Shown here one piece after another: positions 33,986-46,085 of a DNA stretch of 47,205 nucleotides. Position 1 is the stretch's first letter. Every line of letters begins with the position of its first letter. The position numbers and the translations under genes are program-made. Source of the stretch: Prevotellaceae bacterium UBA4361 (lineage in GTDB: Bacteria; Bacteroidota; Bacteroidia; Bacteroidales; Bacteroidaceae); assembly GCA_002393575.1 (NCBI GenBank), contig DGSN01000001.1:23602-70806 (forward strand), written 5' to 3'. Under the pieces are notes generated by a model, which worked only from the letters and a program-made list of their open reading frames with translations, was not told where the DNA came from and did not search any database.

Positions 33986-34130
33986 TTACCCGAACAGTTC
34001 TAAATGGCAGCCAAGTTGCACCAATTCGATGACATCACGCTCTTGGTCAATCCATATCAGCAGAAAGTCGCTGTCGATGTGGCATTACAGACATCCTTCA
34101 TATGATTTAGCAAAGTTACGGAATCGATGC
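33986..34130 (-). pseudogene. YafQ/RelE-type toxin remnant
   Basis: On the minus strand, after an in-frame stop at 34085-34087, the frame reads CHIDSDFLLIWIDQERD and ends ELVQLGCHLELFG. This matches the C-terminal pattern of YafQ-family mRNA interferases (ECHI.PDWLLIW...GSHSDLF). The catalytic-region His is in place, but the start is lost, a stop lies just before CHI, and no antitoxin gene is present. A dead toxin-antitoxin system. Confidence 0.6.
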
Positions 34131-34144
34131 TTAAAGAACAAGAC

Positions 34145-34201
34145 TCGCACTGAGAAAATGCAATTTTGGATTAAGACTGCATTTTTTTCAGTGCGATTTT
34201 T
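34145..34201 (+). terminator. plus-strand terminator
   Basis: TCGCACTGA (34145-34153) pairs perfectly with TCAGTGCGA (34188-34196), extended inward by AAATGCA/TGCATTT. TTTTTA follows. Confidence 0.7.
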
Positions 34202-34209
34202 ATATGACA

Positions 34210-34243
34210 AACAAGGGGATGCCGTGGATGGCATCCCCTTGTT
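34210..34243 (-). terminator. terminator behind the displaced nifJ end
   Basis: A perfect 14-bp stem AACAAGGGGATGCC/GGCATCCCCTTGTT with loop GTGGAT, 22 bases after the stop codon of the nifJ fragment. Confidence 0.8.
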
Positions 34244-34264
34244 GCTGAATGATGTGAGTGTATT

Positions 34265-34324
34265 TTACTCTGCCGAGTAGTCAATCTTCGACATGCGCAC
34301 GTAGGTGGCGTAGCGGTGCTGGGC
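34265..34324 (-). pseudogene. displaced 3' end of nifJ
   Basis: Encodes AQHRYATYVRMSKIDYSAE and a stop, identical to the last 19 residues of nifJ (35538-35597). The DNA differs at several silent positions, including Ser TCG instead of AGT. It starts 2 bases behind the Fic stop codon. The similarity stretches past the stop to 34252, and a terminator hairpin follows at the same distance as behind nifJ. Confidence 0.85.
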
Positions 34325-34326
34325 AA

Positions 34327-35349
34327 TTAGAAGTACGTTTCTACGGCGAAGCGGAACTGGTTAATGAAAATCTGTTTGAAGGCGGAGATGTTGTTTTGTT
34401 CGTAGAATAGCAGCATGGCTTTCTTGTAGTCGATGCTGTCAACAGTCCGGAAAGAGATGGGACAATAGCCATTGGCAATCAAGATGGCATTGCTGGTGAT
34501 GCGGGCAATGCGTTTGTTGCCATCGTTGAATGCTTGGATATAGGATAGCAGCACTAAAACGAAGAGTGCTTTCTCAAACACGTTGGTTCTGCTGTTCACC
34601 AAATCGCATGTCTGTTGAAGTGCCTCGCGTATTTGGAACTCGTTGTCAATTGGACGATAGTTTGTGCCTGTGATGCCGACACGTCGGGTGCGGATATTGC
34701 GGTCAACGCCAAGTTCCTTGACAAGCAAACTGTGAATGTCCTCTATGCGAGAGATGGTCAAGTGCTCCATGTAGTCGGGATTGGCAACTATGAAGTCGAG
34801 GGCATCCTTGTGATTAAGGAGCATAATGGCCTCTTCCTTTGTTTTTCCGGCTGCCGTTTGTTTCTCCTTCAGCAGGCGTTCCGTCTCAAGGAGAGAATAG
34901 GTGTTCCCTTCAATCTGGGAGGACTTCCAACTGAGATCAATGCCCAAACGTTCCATCTCCTTGCGTTTTTGTTCTTCGGTGAGTGAGGAAAAGTTATGAG
35001 CAAATTGATTTTGCAGCGTGTTGAGTGTTGCCATTTCCTGCTCAGTGAAAAGGCTTACATTACTTAATACATTAGGGATTAAATCGAAGTTATAGCCTGT
35101 CTGCACCTGTCGTTCATCAATATCCTTGCTGTAGTAGTCGCCTATATCAATGGGAGCAAATAAAGGTGAAGCGAAATATTTTGTGGCTCTAGCTTTTCCT
35201 TCCACGCTGATATAGAAGGAGCTGATTAACTCGGTGATGGCACGTTTGACAGTGGCAAGGCTTGCCTCACCTGCCAGAGCCTCAGCAATTTGTTTTGATG
35301 ATGCACCCGGATGCTCCTTGATGTATTGTAAAACGATGTTCTTATCCAT
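34327..35349 (-). CDS. Fic-domain protein with N-terminal winged helix
   Basis: 340 residues. An N-terminal winged helix (IKEHPGASSKQIAEALAGE, about 9-60) suggests DNA binding. The Fic domain follows, with the inhibitory motif SSQIEGN (S143...E147) that in class II Fic proteins blocks ATP. The core motif reads QAFNDGNKRIAR (272-283). The canonical HxFxDGNGR has His first, here Gln272. Fic proteins normally transfer AMP to target hydroxyls, so activity may be altered or lost. Whether the Gln is shared by the whole subfamily I cannot tell. Three TTTGAGCCGATTT sites lie upstream. The gene sits between two copies of the nifJ 3' end. Confidence 0.85.
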   Translation of the reverse strand: MDKNIVLQYIKEHPGASSKQIAEALAGEASLATVKRAITELISSFYISVEGKARATKYFASPLFAPIDIGDYYSKDIDERQVQTGYNFDLIPNVLSNVSLFTEQEMATLNTLQNQFAHNFSSLTEEQKRKEMERLGIDLSWKSSQIEGNTYSLLETERLLKEKQTAAGKTKEEAIMLLNHKDALDFIVANPDYMEHLTISRIEDIHSLLVKELGVDRNIRTRRVGITGTNYRPIDNEFQIREALQQTCDLVNSRTNVFEKALFVLVLLSYIQAFNDGNKRIARITSNAILIANGYCPISFRTVDSIDYKKAMLLFYEQNNISAFKQIFINQFRFAVETYF

Positions 35350-35381
35350 TTGTAAAATAGTATTGGTTCACAAAAGTATGA

Positions 35382-35439
35382 AAATCGGCTCAAATATACA
35401 AGATTTTGAGCCGATTTATTGCTGTTTTTGAGCCGATTT
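35382..35439. promoter_or_regulatory. three TTTGAGCCGATTT operator-like sites
   Basis: One copy in minus orientation (35382-35394) and two in plus orientation (35405-35417 and 35427-35439), spaced 22-23 bases. They surround TATATTTG and TACTTTTG promoter-like boxes (minus strand, 35391-35398 and 35371-35378) in front of the Fic gene. Self-control by its winged helix is likely. Confidence 0.55.
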
Positions 35440-35483
35440 AACTTTTAGATATCTAAATCTTTCATTCTATTGTAAAGCACAAC

Positions 35484-35515
35484 AAGAAGGGAGCACTCAT
35501 GGATGCTCCCTTCTT
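35484..35515 (-). terminator. nifJ terminator
   Basis: AAGAAGGGAGCA (35484-35495) and TGCTCCCTTCTT (35504-35515), a perfect 12-bp stem, 22 bases after the nifJ stop. Confidence 0.75.
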
Positions 35516-35537
35516 GAAATAATATGTGAGTGGTCTT

Positions 35538-39092
<3,555 letters not shown>

Positions 39093-39129
39093 AATGTGTT
39101 GTTAATATATAATAATGTGTAGTTAGTAC

Positions 39130-40311
39130 TTAGTAGAGGAAACCGAAAAGCCAGAGAGGAATCTGGTTCCCCTCGCCAATGTCGCATTGGTTGACGGCAT
39201 AGAGTGCTTTGGCCTTGCTCTTGAGTTTGGTGCTGTGTTCCGCAATCTTGAACTCAATCTGTTCATCGACGAGGAACGAGCAGAGGTTTCCATGCTTGTT
39301 CACCTTGTGGTCTTTCCAGAGTGTGTTGCAGAAGAAAGTCTCCAGCACGTCATGCTCGTCGAAGCAACGAGGATAAAAACTGTACATGAGGTTAGAGTTG
39401 TGCAGCAGCACACGGGCTGGCTTCTTGGGAAACTCGTCTCCCTTGCCATAAATCATGTTGACAAGACGGGCTTCTTCCAGATATTTGATGTAGTGCATCA
39501 CCGTGGCACGGCTCATGCCCAGTTCTTGGGCCAGTTGGCTCACGTTAGGCACACTGCTTCCGCTCGTGGTGAGCATGTAGAAAAGTTGCTTGATTTTAGC
39601 GAGATATTTCAGTTCAATCTGTTTCACCAGCAAGATATCGACCTCAATCATCATGTTCATGTTCTTCAGCAAGTTCTCGCTGTAGTTCACCTTGTCGAGG
39701 AAAAAGGGATAGAAGCCATGATGTAGATAAGCCTGAAAGTATTCGCGTGGATTGACCTTGGCGAAGATGTCGGTGGCAATCTGTTTATGGTTGTTGATAA
39801 TCTCATTGAGACTATACGAATGCAGTTGCAAGCCTGCGGAAAGATTCAGAAATTCGCGGAAAGAAAAACCTCGCAAATTGTAAGACTTCACAATGCCGTT
39901 CAGTTCGGGGTTTTCTTCTTTCAGACGCATCACAGGCGACCCTGTGAAGACGATTTTTAGGCCGGGGTAGCGGTCATAGCACTCTCTGAGTTGTGTGCTC
40001 CAGTCGGGCTGTTTGAACACCTGGTCAATGAGCAGTACCTTTCCTCCCGAATGATAGAATTCGCCGGCAAACTCTGTAATGCCGACGTTTTGGACGTAAA
40101 AGTTGTTAGTGTTTATATACAGACACGAATGGTCGTATGGAGAAAAATGCTCCTTCGCATACTGCAGCAGAAATGTGGTTTTTCCCACACCACGAGCACC
40201 TTTTATGCCAATCATTCGGTCTTTCCAATTGATTTCGTCCATCAGGTCACGACGCACGGGAGCCTTCAGGTGTTCTACTAAGTAAGCATGAGTACGGAAA
40301 AAAGATTCCAT
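39130..40311 (-). CDS. AAA+ ATPase of the AAA_14/DUF4143 type
   Basis: 393 residues. Walker A is GIKGARGVGKTTFLLQYAKE (about 35-54). The Walker-B position reads VLLIDQVFKQPDW, where relatives usually have DE (LIDEI). Sensor-1-like IVFTGSP follows. The C-terminal part with SQLAQELGMSRATVMHYIKY looks like a winged helix and the end like the DUF4143 domain. Such proteins occur widely in Bacteroides and Prevotella. Their task is unclear. It has its own promoter and may be cotranscribed with nifJ. Confidence 0.85.
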   Translation of the reverse strand: MESFFRTHAYLVEHLKAPVRRDLMDEINWKDRMIGIKGARGVGKTTFLLQYAKEHFSPYDHSCLYINTNNFYVQNVGITEFAGEFYHSGGKVLLIDQVFKQPDWSTQLRECYDRYPGLKIVFTGSPVMRLKEENPELNGIVKSYNLRGFSFREFLNLSAGLQLHSYSLNEIINNHKQIATDIFAKVNPREYFQAYLHHGFYPFFLDKVNYSENLLKNMNMMIEVDILLVKQIELKYLAKIKQLFYMLTTSGSSVPNVSQLAQELGMSRATVMHYIKYLEEARLVNMIYGKGDEFPKKPARVLLHNSNLMYSFYPRCFDEHDVLETFFCNTLWKDHKVNKHGNLCSFLVDEQIEFKIAEHSTKLKSKAKALYAVNQCDIGEGNQIPLWLFGFLY

Positions 40312-40410
40312 AGTTTCTGATTTTTATTTAGTTGTCATTCGTGAACCTTGGGCACGTCTTATATCAATGCCGGAGGTGAAATAAAAGTTCCATTGTGACG
40401 TATTTCTGTG

Positions 40411-40442
40411 CAAAAGTACAACTTTTTTCCTGAAAATGCAAA
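40411..40442 (-). promoter_or_regulatory. promoter of the AAA+ gene
   Basis: Minus strand TTTG (40439-40442), 20 bases, TACTTTTG (40411-40418), about 100 bases before the start codon. Confidence 0.65.
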
Positions 40443-40558
40443 CTTGACTTTGCAAAAAATGTGTTTTTAATAAAAAATAATTGCAGAACCCTTACTTTTG
40501 TTCTTAAAAGGAGCATTAATAATGTGTTTAAGAAAAACGATGGTCGAAGTTCTTATGC

Positions 40559-41599
40559 TTATGCAAGTGGATATTGCATGGTGGAGCAATGGAGGGAACC
40601 ATGCTGAAGAATAAGCACTTGACAATCAATGCCAATGACCTGTCGGTTCGGAAACGCTTTCCGGAGTTGATTCAGTGCTTCTTCGTCTTTTTTTGGTTGA
40701 CCATAGGTTGGCACGAGTACGGCATTGTTGACAATGAGAAAGTTGGCATGGGTGGCAGGAAGACGGTTGCCTTCCTCGTCGAAACAAGGGTCGGGGAGTG
40801 GAAGTGGAAAGAGTGTGTAGGACTTTCCTTCTGCGGTACGAAAAGCCTGTAGTTCCTGTTCCATGGCGTTCAGTTCGGTATAGTGTTCGTCGTCGGGGTT
40901 GTCGCACTTGACATAGGCGATGGAGGTGGGGGAACAGAAACGTGCCACTGTATCGATGTGGCCGTCGGTGTCGTCGCCTGCCAGCCATGAATGCTGAACC
41001 CAGAGGACTTTTTCTGCATTAAAGTATTCCTTTAATTGTTCTTCTATATCTTGTTGAGAAAGAGTGTTGTTTCTATTCTTTGCAAGAAGACAACTTGAAG
41101 TGACCATCAGTGTACCTTTCCCGTCACTTTCAATGCTTCCTCCCTCAAAGACGAAGTCGAGGTGGTTGGCATATCGGGCTTCAATCCTATGCGTTCCGTA
41201 AAGTTGGGAAACGGTGGAAAAAATGCTCTGGTTGATTTGGTTGTCGTGGTGGGAGGCAAACTTCAATCCCCATCCGTTGAACTGGAAATCGTTGAGCAAC
41301 ACCTGTTGCAGTTCTGGGTCGATGCAGGTGATGAAAGCATGGTCGCGTGCCCAGGTGTCGTTGGTGCTGCACTGTGTAAAGGTGATGCTCGTGAGGTTGA
41401 TGTTGCGTTTGCGGAGGTCGGTTTTGGCTGCTTCTGTGTCTTGTGCCGCGATGAGAACTGGCTCAAATCTGGCGATTTCTCTCACGATTCTGCAGAAACA
41501 GTCAATGGCATCAGCCAACACAGGTGCCCAATCCGTGTCCTTGTGGGGCCACGTGAGTTGCACAAATGCTTGCTGATGCCATTCGGAAGGAAGAAACAT
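40559..41599 (-). CDS. aguA: agmatine deiminase
   Basis: Converts agmatine to N-carbamoylputrescine and ammonia, on the way to putrescine. 346 residues, normal length. Peptidyl-arginine-deiminase fold with the start MFLPSEWHQQAFVQLTWPH, the substrate-binding WARDHAF, FEGGSIESDG, the catalytic His stretch GDDTDGHIDTVARF and the catalytic Cys338 in HGSLHCSTMQ. It starts 13 bases after the GH43 stop codon, so the two are probably cotranscribed despite unrelated roles. Confidence 0.93.
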   Translation of the reverse strand: MFLPSEWHQQAFVQLTWPHKDTDWAPVLADAIDCFCRIVREIARFEPVLIAAQDTEAAKTDLRKRNINLTSITFTQCSTNDTWARDHAFITCIDPELQQVLLNDFQFNGWGLKFASHHDNQINQSIFSTVSQLYGTHRIEARYANHLDFVFEGGSIESDGKGTLMVTSSCLLAKNRNNTLSQQDIEEQLKEYFNAEKVLWVQHSWLAGDDTDGHIDTVARFCSPTSIAYVKCDNPDDEHYTELNAMEQELQAFRTAEGKSYTLFPLPLPDPCFDEEGNRLPATHANFLIVNNAVLVPTYGQPKKDEEALNQLRKAFPNRQVIGIDCQVLILQHGSLHCSTMQYPLA

Positions 41600-41612
41600 G
41601 GTTCTTATTGGT

Positions 41613-43598
41613 TTATTTCTTCTGTTTCAGAGGTGTTGGGCCATCGAGAGTAGGCTTGACTGGGATGATGTTCCCTTTCTTGTCGAAGGTCATCTTGTCG
41701 ATGCACACCTCTCGGTGAGTGCCTGGCACACCACCACCTAACTTCTTGTCGATAAAGTTCTTGTTGATACGGTGGTAGCAGATGTACCATTCGTCCTTGC
41801 CTGGTATTTGCAGGATGGAGTTATGTGCCGTTCCGTATATCTTATCCTCGGGTACTTGCTCTATCACGCGATAGTTTTGTTCGTCAATCTTGATGTCGCC
41901 CAGAGGGGAAGTGCTGGTGCCATAGCACACGTGGTAGTTGGGGGAACCCGTGTCATCGACTGACCAAAGGAAGTAGTAAGTGCCTTTGCGGAAGAACACG
42001 TAGGGTGCTTCGCGGTAGGCCCATGTCTGCAGGTTGCCACCTTGGGGCGTCATGTGCTTGATGGTTTCCTTCTTGATGGAGAGCATGTCATCGTTTAGTT
42101 CGGCACCAGCCATGAAGCCGTTGCCCCAATAGAGGTAGTACTTGCCAGATTTGGGGTCTTGAAACACATCCACGTCAATCGCTTGTCCGCCACGTGCTTC
42201 CTTTGGACGTTCTGCATCTGTCACGATGGGAGTGTCTGTGGCTAAGAAAGGTCCAGTGGGGCTTCCGCTCACAGCCACACCAATCTCCTTGCGGTTGCTC
42301 TTGGGGTTGTGTGCCGAGAAATAGAAATAGTATTTGTAGGTGCCGTCAGCCTGCTGGCGTTCGATAATACAAGGAGCCCACGCATTGCCCGTGGCCCATT
42401 TCACCTGTTCACCTTTCACGTCAAGCATTTTCCCCTCATCTGTCCAGTTGACCAAATCTGTAGAAGAGAATACGCTGAAGTCGTGGCCGCCCCATCCTGG
42501 CGTTCCGTCTGTCGTGCTGTAGATGTAGTACTTCTGTGTCTTGTTGGAGTACATAATCTCAGGGTCGGCATGGAAACCAGTCAGGATGGGCTGCTTAAAA
42601 TTTCCGTATTCTTTCAGAAGACGGTCCTTTTCCGCCTGAGTGATGGGGATGATGGTGCCGTGGCGTGGGGTGAACTTACCTTTCGTCTCGGTGTTTTGTA
42701 CAAACTCAAAGGTCTTCAGGTCGTAGGACTTGCAGAACTGGTAGTGGCCGTTGGCGTAGCAGTCGTACATGATAATCCACGACTTGCCGTCCAGGCTCTT
42801 GCACACACCTACGCCCTCCACGGCTTCCTGAGTCTGCTCCACATGGCCGTCAATCTTTGTCCAGCGGTCGGTCAGGTTGGCAGCCACGGCCTGATAGATG
42901 CCGCGACCCGATTCCTGCTTATAGAAGAGGTGGTAGAGTTTGTCGGCTTCGTTATAGACGATGTCTCCGTCGATGGTGGCGTTGCCCGCATCGAAGAGCC
43001 ACTTGGGTTCACCTTCCAAGTCGGTGAAATCCTCATTGGCATACTGGTAGTAGATTTTGTCGAACGAGCCAGGGTCGCTGGTGCGCAACGAGTAGAATAC
43101 CATGTACTTGCCAGCCTTGCGGTCGTAGATGGTTTCGGGTGCCCACACGCGGATGACATTCTTCCACTCCTTGGTGTAGCGGGTGGGGAAGTTGATGGCT
43201 GAGTGCTGCCAGTTGATGAGGTCAGTCGATTTGAGCAGCACCATGCCACGGTTGCTCGACCATCCGAGGCTCGACTTCATGTCGGTCACGACCATGTAGA
43301 AGGTCTTTCCGTCCTCACCTCTGAGGATGTGAGGGTCGCGCACACATTGTGTGAAGGCGATGGTGTCGGACGAGATGACGGGGTTGCCGTGGTTGAGCGG
43401 TGTGAAGTTGTAGCCGTCATCGCTGATGGCATAGCAGATTTGTTCATCTTTCGGGTCGTTGCTGTTGAAGTAGGTGAACAAGTAAGCAACCATCTTTTCG
43501 GGGTTGTTGGCGGTCTCTTTGGCAGGGCCGTTGCCTGCCGATGCTGGCAGGGAAAGCGAGGCACATAGTGTAGCCGCTAAAAGGATTTTGCTGTTCAT
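41613..43598 (-). CDS. secreted double-module GH43 enzyme
   Basis: 661 residues with a signal peptide ending near PASAG. Two five-bladed beta-propeller GH43-like modules follow one another. Module 1 (about 35-330) has RDPHILRGEDGKTFYMV, WAPETIYDRKAGKY and IDGDIVYNEADKLYHLFY. Module 2 (about 338-655) has GFHADPEIMYSNKTQKYY, NAWAPCIIERQ and REAPYVFFRKGTYYFLWS. In module 2 the catalytic Asp (ADPE) and acid Glu (REAP) are visible. In module 1 the general-base Asp in RDPH and the Glu in WAPE can be placed. GH43 enzymes release arabinose or xylose from hemicellulose. The subfamily is not assigned. Confidence 0.9.
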   Translation of the reverse strand: MNSKILLAATLCASLSLPASAGNGPAKETANNPEKMVAYLFTYFNSNDPKDEQICYAISDDGYNFTPLNHGNPVISSDTIAFTQCVRDPHILRGEDGKTFYMVVTDMKSSLGWSSNRGMVLLKSTDLINWQHSAINFPTRYTKEWKNVIRVWAPETIYDRKAGKYMVFYSLRTSDPGSFDKIYYQYANEDFTDLEGEPKWLFDAGNATIDGDIVYNEADKLYHLFYKQESGRGIYQAVAANLTDRWTKIDGHVEQTQEAVEGVGVCKSLDGKSWIIMYDCYANGHYQFCKSYDLKTFEFVQNTETKGKFTPRHGTIIPITQAEKDRLLKEYGNFKQPILTGFHADPEIMYSNKTQKYYIYSTTDGTPGWGGHDFSVFSSTDLVNWTDEGKMLDVKGEQVKWATGNAWAPCIIERQQADGTYKYYFYFSAHNPKSNRKEIGVAVSGSPTGPFLATDTPIVTDAERPKEARGGQAIDVDVFQDPKSGKYYLYWGNGFMAGAELNDDMLSIKKETIKHMTPQGGNLQTWAYREAPYVFFRKGTYYFLWSVDDTGSPNYHVCYGTSTSPLGDIKIDEQNYRVIEQVPEDKIYGTAHNSILQIPGKDEWYICYHRINKNFIDKKLGGGVPGTHREVCIDKMTFDKKGNIIPVKPTLDGPTPLKQKK

Positions 43599-43646
43599 GT
43601 TGGTTAAGGTTTTGTGTTAGTAATTTCTTTATGTCTTTGTCGAGTG

Positions 43647-44357
43647 TCAACACTCCAGTTTTTCTTCTTCTCTGAGGAATGCTTCAGCCTTCTCTATGTC
43701 GCTGGCATGGTCAACATCGAGGATTTTGCTGAACGGGTAGGCTTTTAGCCGGAGGCCGTCTCGGACGAGTTGACGCTGAAAGTTCCGCATTCGCGACTGT
43801 CCTTCGCTGATGCACTTGTCGATGACAGGAAAACTTCGTTCGTCCAATCCGTAGATGCCTCCCGATATGTAGCGTTGAGGCTCCTGGTCGAGGAATCCCG
43901 TGATGGTCTTCTCTGCATCGGTGGCGATGTAAAGTGGTTTCTCATCGTCGATGAAGTCCGTCACGGCCATCATGCCATCGTCGGCTGAGGTCTGCCAAGC
44001 CTGAATGTACCGTCTGAATTCCTCCTCGCGAAAGATGGTATCGACGGTGGTCAGACAGAATTTTCCGTTTCCCATCACTTGGCGCAGTTCATAGAAACTG
44101 TGCATGGACGAGGGGGTGGTCTTGACGAGCAGGTGTAGCAGCGGGTCGGCTTTTTGCAATTGGCGCAAATGCTCCTGCGTGAGGGGCGTGAGGTTGTTGG
44201 TGATGATGTAGATGCTGTCGGCTCCACACGCATGGAAGATGCGGATGAGGCGGTCTATCATCGCCTCTCCCTGTATCTTGACCAGCGGCTTGGGCAGTTC
44301 CACTCCCTCTTGTGCCAGTCGCGACCCTTCACCTGCTGCAAGAATGGCAAACGTCAT
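43647..44357 (-). CDS. sugar nucleotidyltransferase-like protein
   Basis: 236 residues with the nucleotidyltransferase signature FAILAAGEGSRL...ELPKPLVKIQGEAMIDRLI at the N-terminus and the metal-binding Asp in LTTVDTIF (about 104-111). Members activate sugar phosphates with NTP. Which sugar is not evident. The C-terminal hexapeptide repeat domain of larger members is missing. It lies 48 bases before the GH43 gene on the same strand. Confidence 0.85.
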   Translation of the reverse strand: MTFAILAAGEGSRLAQEGVELPKPLVKIQGEAMIDRLIRIFHACGADSIYIITNNLTPLTQEHLRQLQKADPLLHLLVKTTPSSMHSFYELRQVMGNGKFCLTTVDTIFREEEFRRYIQAWQTSADDGMMAVTDFIDDEKPLYIATDAEKTITGFLDQEPQRYISGGIYGLDERSFPVIDKCISEGQSRMRNFQRQLVRDGLRLKAYPFSKILDVDHASDIEKAEAFLREEEKLEC

Positions 44358-44391
44358 GGTGCTGTTTTCCTAATCAGTTGCATATAATATA

Positions 44392-44447
44392 AATAATGTA
44401 TAATGGGCTAATGCTACCTCTGCTGCATGGGCCTATTATACATTATT
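44392..44447. repeat. long hairpin behind prs
   Basis: Arms 44392-44408 and 44431-44447 are complementary over 17 bases with one mismatch (AATAATGTATAATGGGC type) around a 22-base loop. No T run follows, so a terminator role is uncertain. It may slow decay of the prs mRNA. Confidence 0.55.
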
Positions 44448-44463
44448 CATGGGATGATTCACG

Positions 44464-45402
44464 TCAGAAGTTGAACTCTTCGCTCACACTCTTCTCTTCC
44501 GACACGGCGCGGATGGCGCGGGCAAACATGTCGGCAATGGAGAGTTGCACCACCTTGGGACACTTCTGGGCATAGGGGATGGAGTCGGTGAAGACCATTT
44601 CCTCCAGCGCAGAGTTCTGCACACGGTCGCTGGCGGGGTCGCTCATCACACAGTGGCTGGCCACGGCGCGGACACTCTTGGCACCGGCCTTCATCATTTC
44701 GTCGGCGGCTCGGGTGATGGTGCCTGCGGTGTCAACCATGTCATCTACCAGTACCACATCCTTTCCCTTCACGTCGCCGATGATTTGGATGGAATCGACC
44801 ACGTTGGCTTGCAGGCGAACCTTATTGCAGAGCACGAGTGGGGCGTTGAGTTTCTTGGCAAACAGGCGGGCGCGTTTGGCACCGCCCACATCGGGAGTGG
44901 CGATGACGAGGTCGGACAGGTTGAGTGCCTCCACGTATGGAATTTCCACGAGTGAGCCATAGAGGTGGTCAACTGGCACATCGAAAAAGCCCTGAATCTG
45001 GTCGGCATGAAGGTCCATGGTGATGAGGCGGTCTATGCCTGCCACACTCAGCAGGTCGGCCACCAACTTGGCACCGATGCTCACACGGGGTTTGTCTTTT
45101 CTGTCCTGACGTGCCCATCCGAAATAGGGGATGACGGCCACAATGCTGCGGGCACTGGCGCGCTTGGCGGCATCAATCATCAGCAGTAGTTCCATCAGAT
45201 TGTCGCTGTTGGGGAAGGTCGATTGCACGAGGAAAACATCGTTGCCACGGATTGACTCCTCAAACGACACCGCAAATTCGCCATCGGCAAAATGGGAAAT
45301 CACCATGTTGCCGAGTGGACAGCCTAAACTCTGGCAGATGCGTTCTGCCAAATACCTTGTTTTTGTGCCGGAGAACACTTTGAAAGGTCTTGCTTCACTC
45401 AT
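44464..45402 (-). CDS. prs: ribose-phosphate pyrophosphokinase
   Basis: Makes PRPP from ribose 5-phosphate and ATP for nucleotide synthesis. 312 residues, normal length. FSGTKTRYLAERICQSLG, the ATP loop VIPYFGWARQDRK, MDLHADQIQGFFD, and the PRPP loop VLVDDMVDTAGTI are intact. On the minus strand TACCTTTG (45445-45452) is a likely -7 box. The -33 region is replaced by an AATTAGG tandem repeat. Confidence 0.97.
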   Translation of the reverse strand: MSEARPFKVFSGTKTRYLAERICQSLGCPLGNMVISHFADGEFAVSFEESIRGNDVFLVQSTFPNSDNLMELLLMIDAAKRASARSIVAVIPYFGWARQDRKDKPRVSIGAKLVADLLSVAGIDRLITMDLHADQIQGFFDVPVDHLYGSLVEIPYVEALNLSDLVIATPDVGGAKRARLFAKKLNAPLVLCNKVRLQANVVDSIQIIGDVKGKDVVLVDDMVDTAGTITRAADEMMKAGAKSVRAVASHCVMSDPASDRVQNSALEEMVFTDSIPYAQKCPKVVQLSIADMFARAIRAVSEEKSVSEEFNF

Positions 45403-45460
45403 GAGTTTTATTACTATTAGTAAGTTGGTCGGTTAAATCTTGTGCAAAGGTAGTGAAAAT

Positions 45461-45493
45461 AATTAGGAATTAGGAATTAGGAATTAGGAATTA
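45461..45493. repeat. AATTAGG tandem repeat
   Basis: 4.7 copies of a perfect 7-base unit directly upstream of the prs -7 box. It occupies the place of the -33 element. Slippage could change prs promoter spacing. Confidence 0.8.
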
Positions 45494-45558
45494 TTTGTTT
45501 TTGGCAGAAAAAAGCCATGAAAGAGCGGAAAAATGTGCAATTCCTAAATCCCCGCTCT

Positions 45559-45882
45559 TCAAAAGGCACTCTCCATGTGAAAGTACAATTCGGTGCCGTG
45601 TTCCTCCTCCATTTCGCTGGCAAAAATGTTGAAGTCGATGCGGATGCGCTCGCGGTCGGGGAAAGGGACTGCAATCACCCCTTCGGCGCGGCGGATGGTG
45701 GATGCCGATTTGTGTGGTTGGTTAAGCACTTGCAGGTCATACTTCTCTGCCATCTTCTGTACGAAAGTATGCAGAAGTTCTTCGGCCTGGTCGGCCCATC
45801 GTTCCGCTGTCTGCATTTCCACACTGATGCGTACAGGGAAAAATCCTTTTCTCAGAGTCTGTTGTTCCGTTTTCTCCTCCAT
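45559..45882 (-). CDS. small conserved protein of unknown function
   Basis: 107 residues, no signal peptide or membrane segment, acidic at both ends. The middle reads AERWADQAEELLHTFVQKMAE and later IRIDFNIFASEMEEE. Composition is that of a real protein, and the frame is intact from ATG 45882 to the stop. I do not recognise the family. Convergent with nothing and upstream of prs on the same strand, 156 bases apart. Confidence 0.65.
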   Translation of the reverse strand: MEEKTEQQTLRKGFFPVRISVEMQTAERWADQAEELLHTFVQKMAEKYDLQVLNQPHKSASTIRRAEGVIAVPFPDRERIRIDFNIFASEMEEEHGTELYFHMESAF

Positions 45883-45972
45883 TATCAGGCTGTTTTATAG
45901 GTGAATGTTCGGTTTTTTCCTAAATAAGGTTAAAAAAAAGCGTATTCCTATCGTCACTATGTTTTTAACCCC

Positions 45973-45980
45973 TATCTTTG
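45973..45980 (+). promoter_or_regulatory. possible -7 box for the small membrane protein gene
   Basis: TATCTTTG matches the Bacteroidetes -7 box exactly. No good -33 element was found 19 bases upstream, so the call is tentative. Confidence 0.35.
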
Positions 45981-46085
45981 TAATCCCGTTTGGGCAAAAA
46001 GGTGCTGCATGTCGCACTTCAGACACGGCAAAAGCCGTTGCTTCTGATGCCGAAAGCAGTGATTTTGATGCAAAGGTACAAAAAA

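Larger units (their letters stand above)
33882..34326. other. gap with gene remnants and two terminators
   Basis: No intact gene. It contains a YafQ-like remnant (33986-34150), a plus-strand terminator (34145-34201), a second terminator (34210-34243) and the displaced nifJ end (34265-34324). Confidence 0.65.

Noticed and set aside
42309..43202. 297-residue plus-strand ORF
   Set aside because: Antisense to the GH43 gene, without domain signature.
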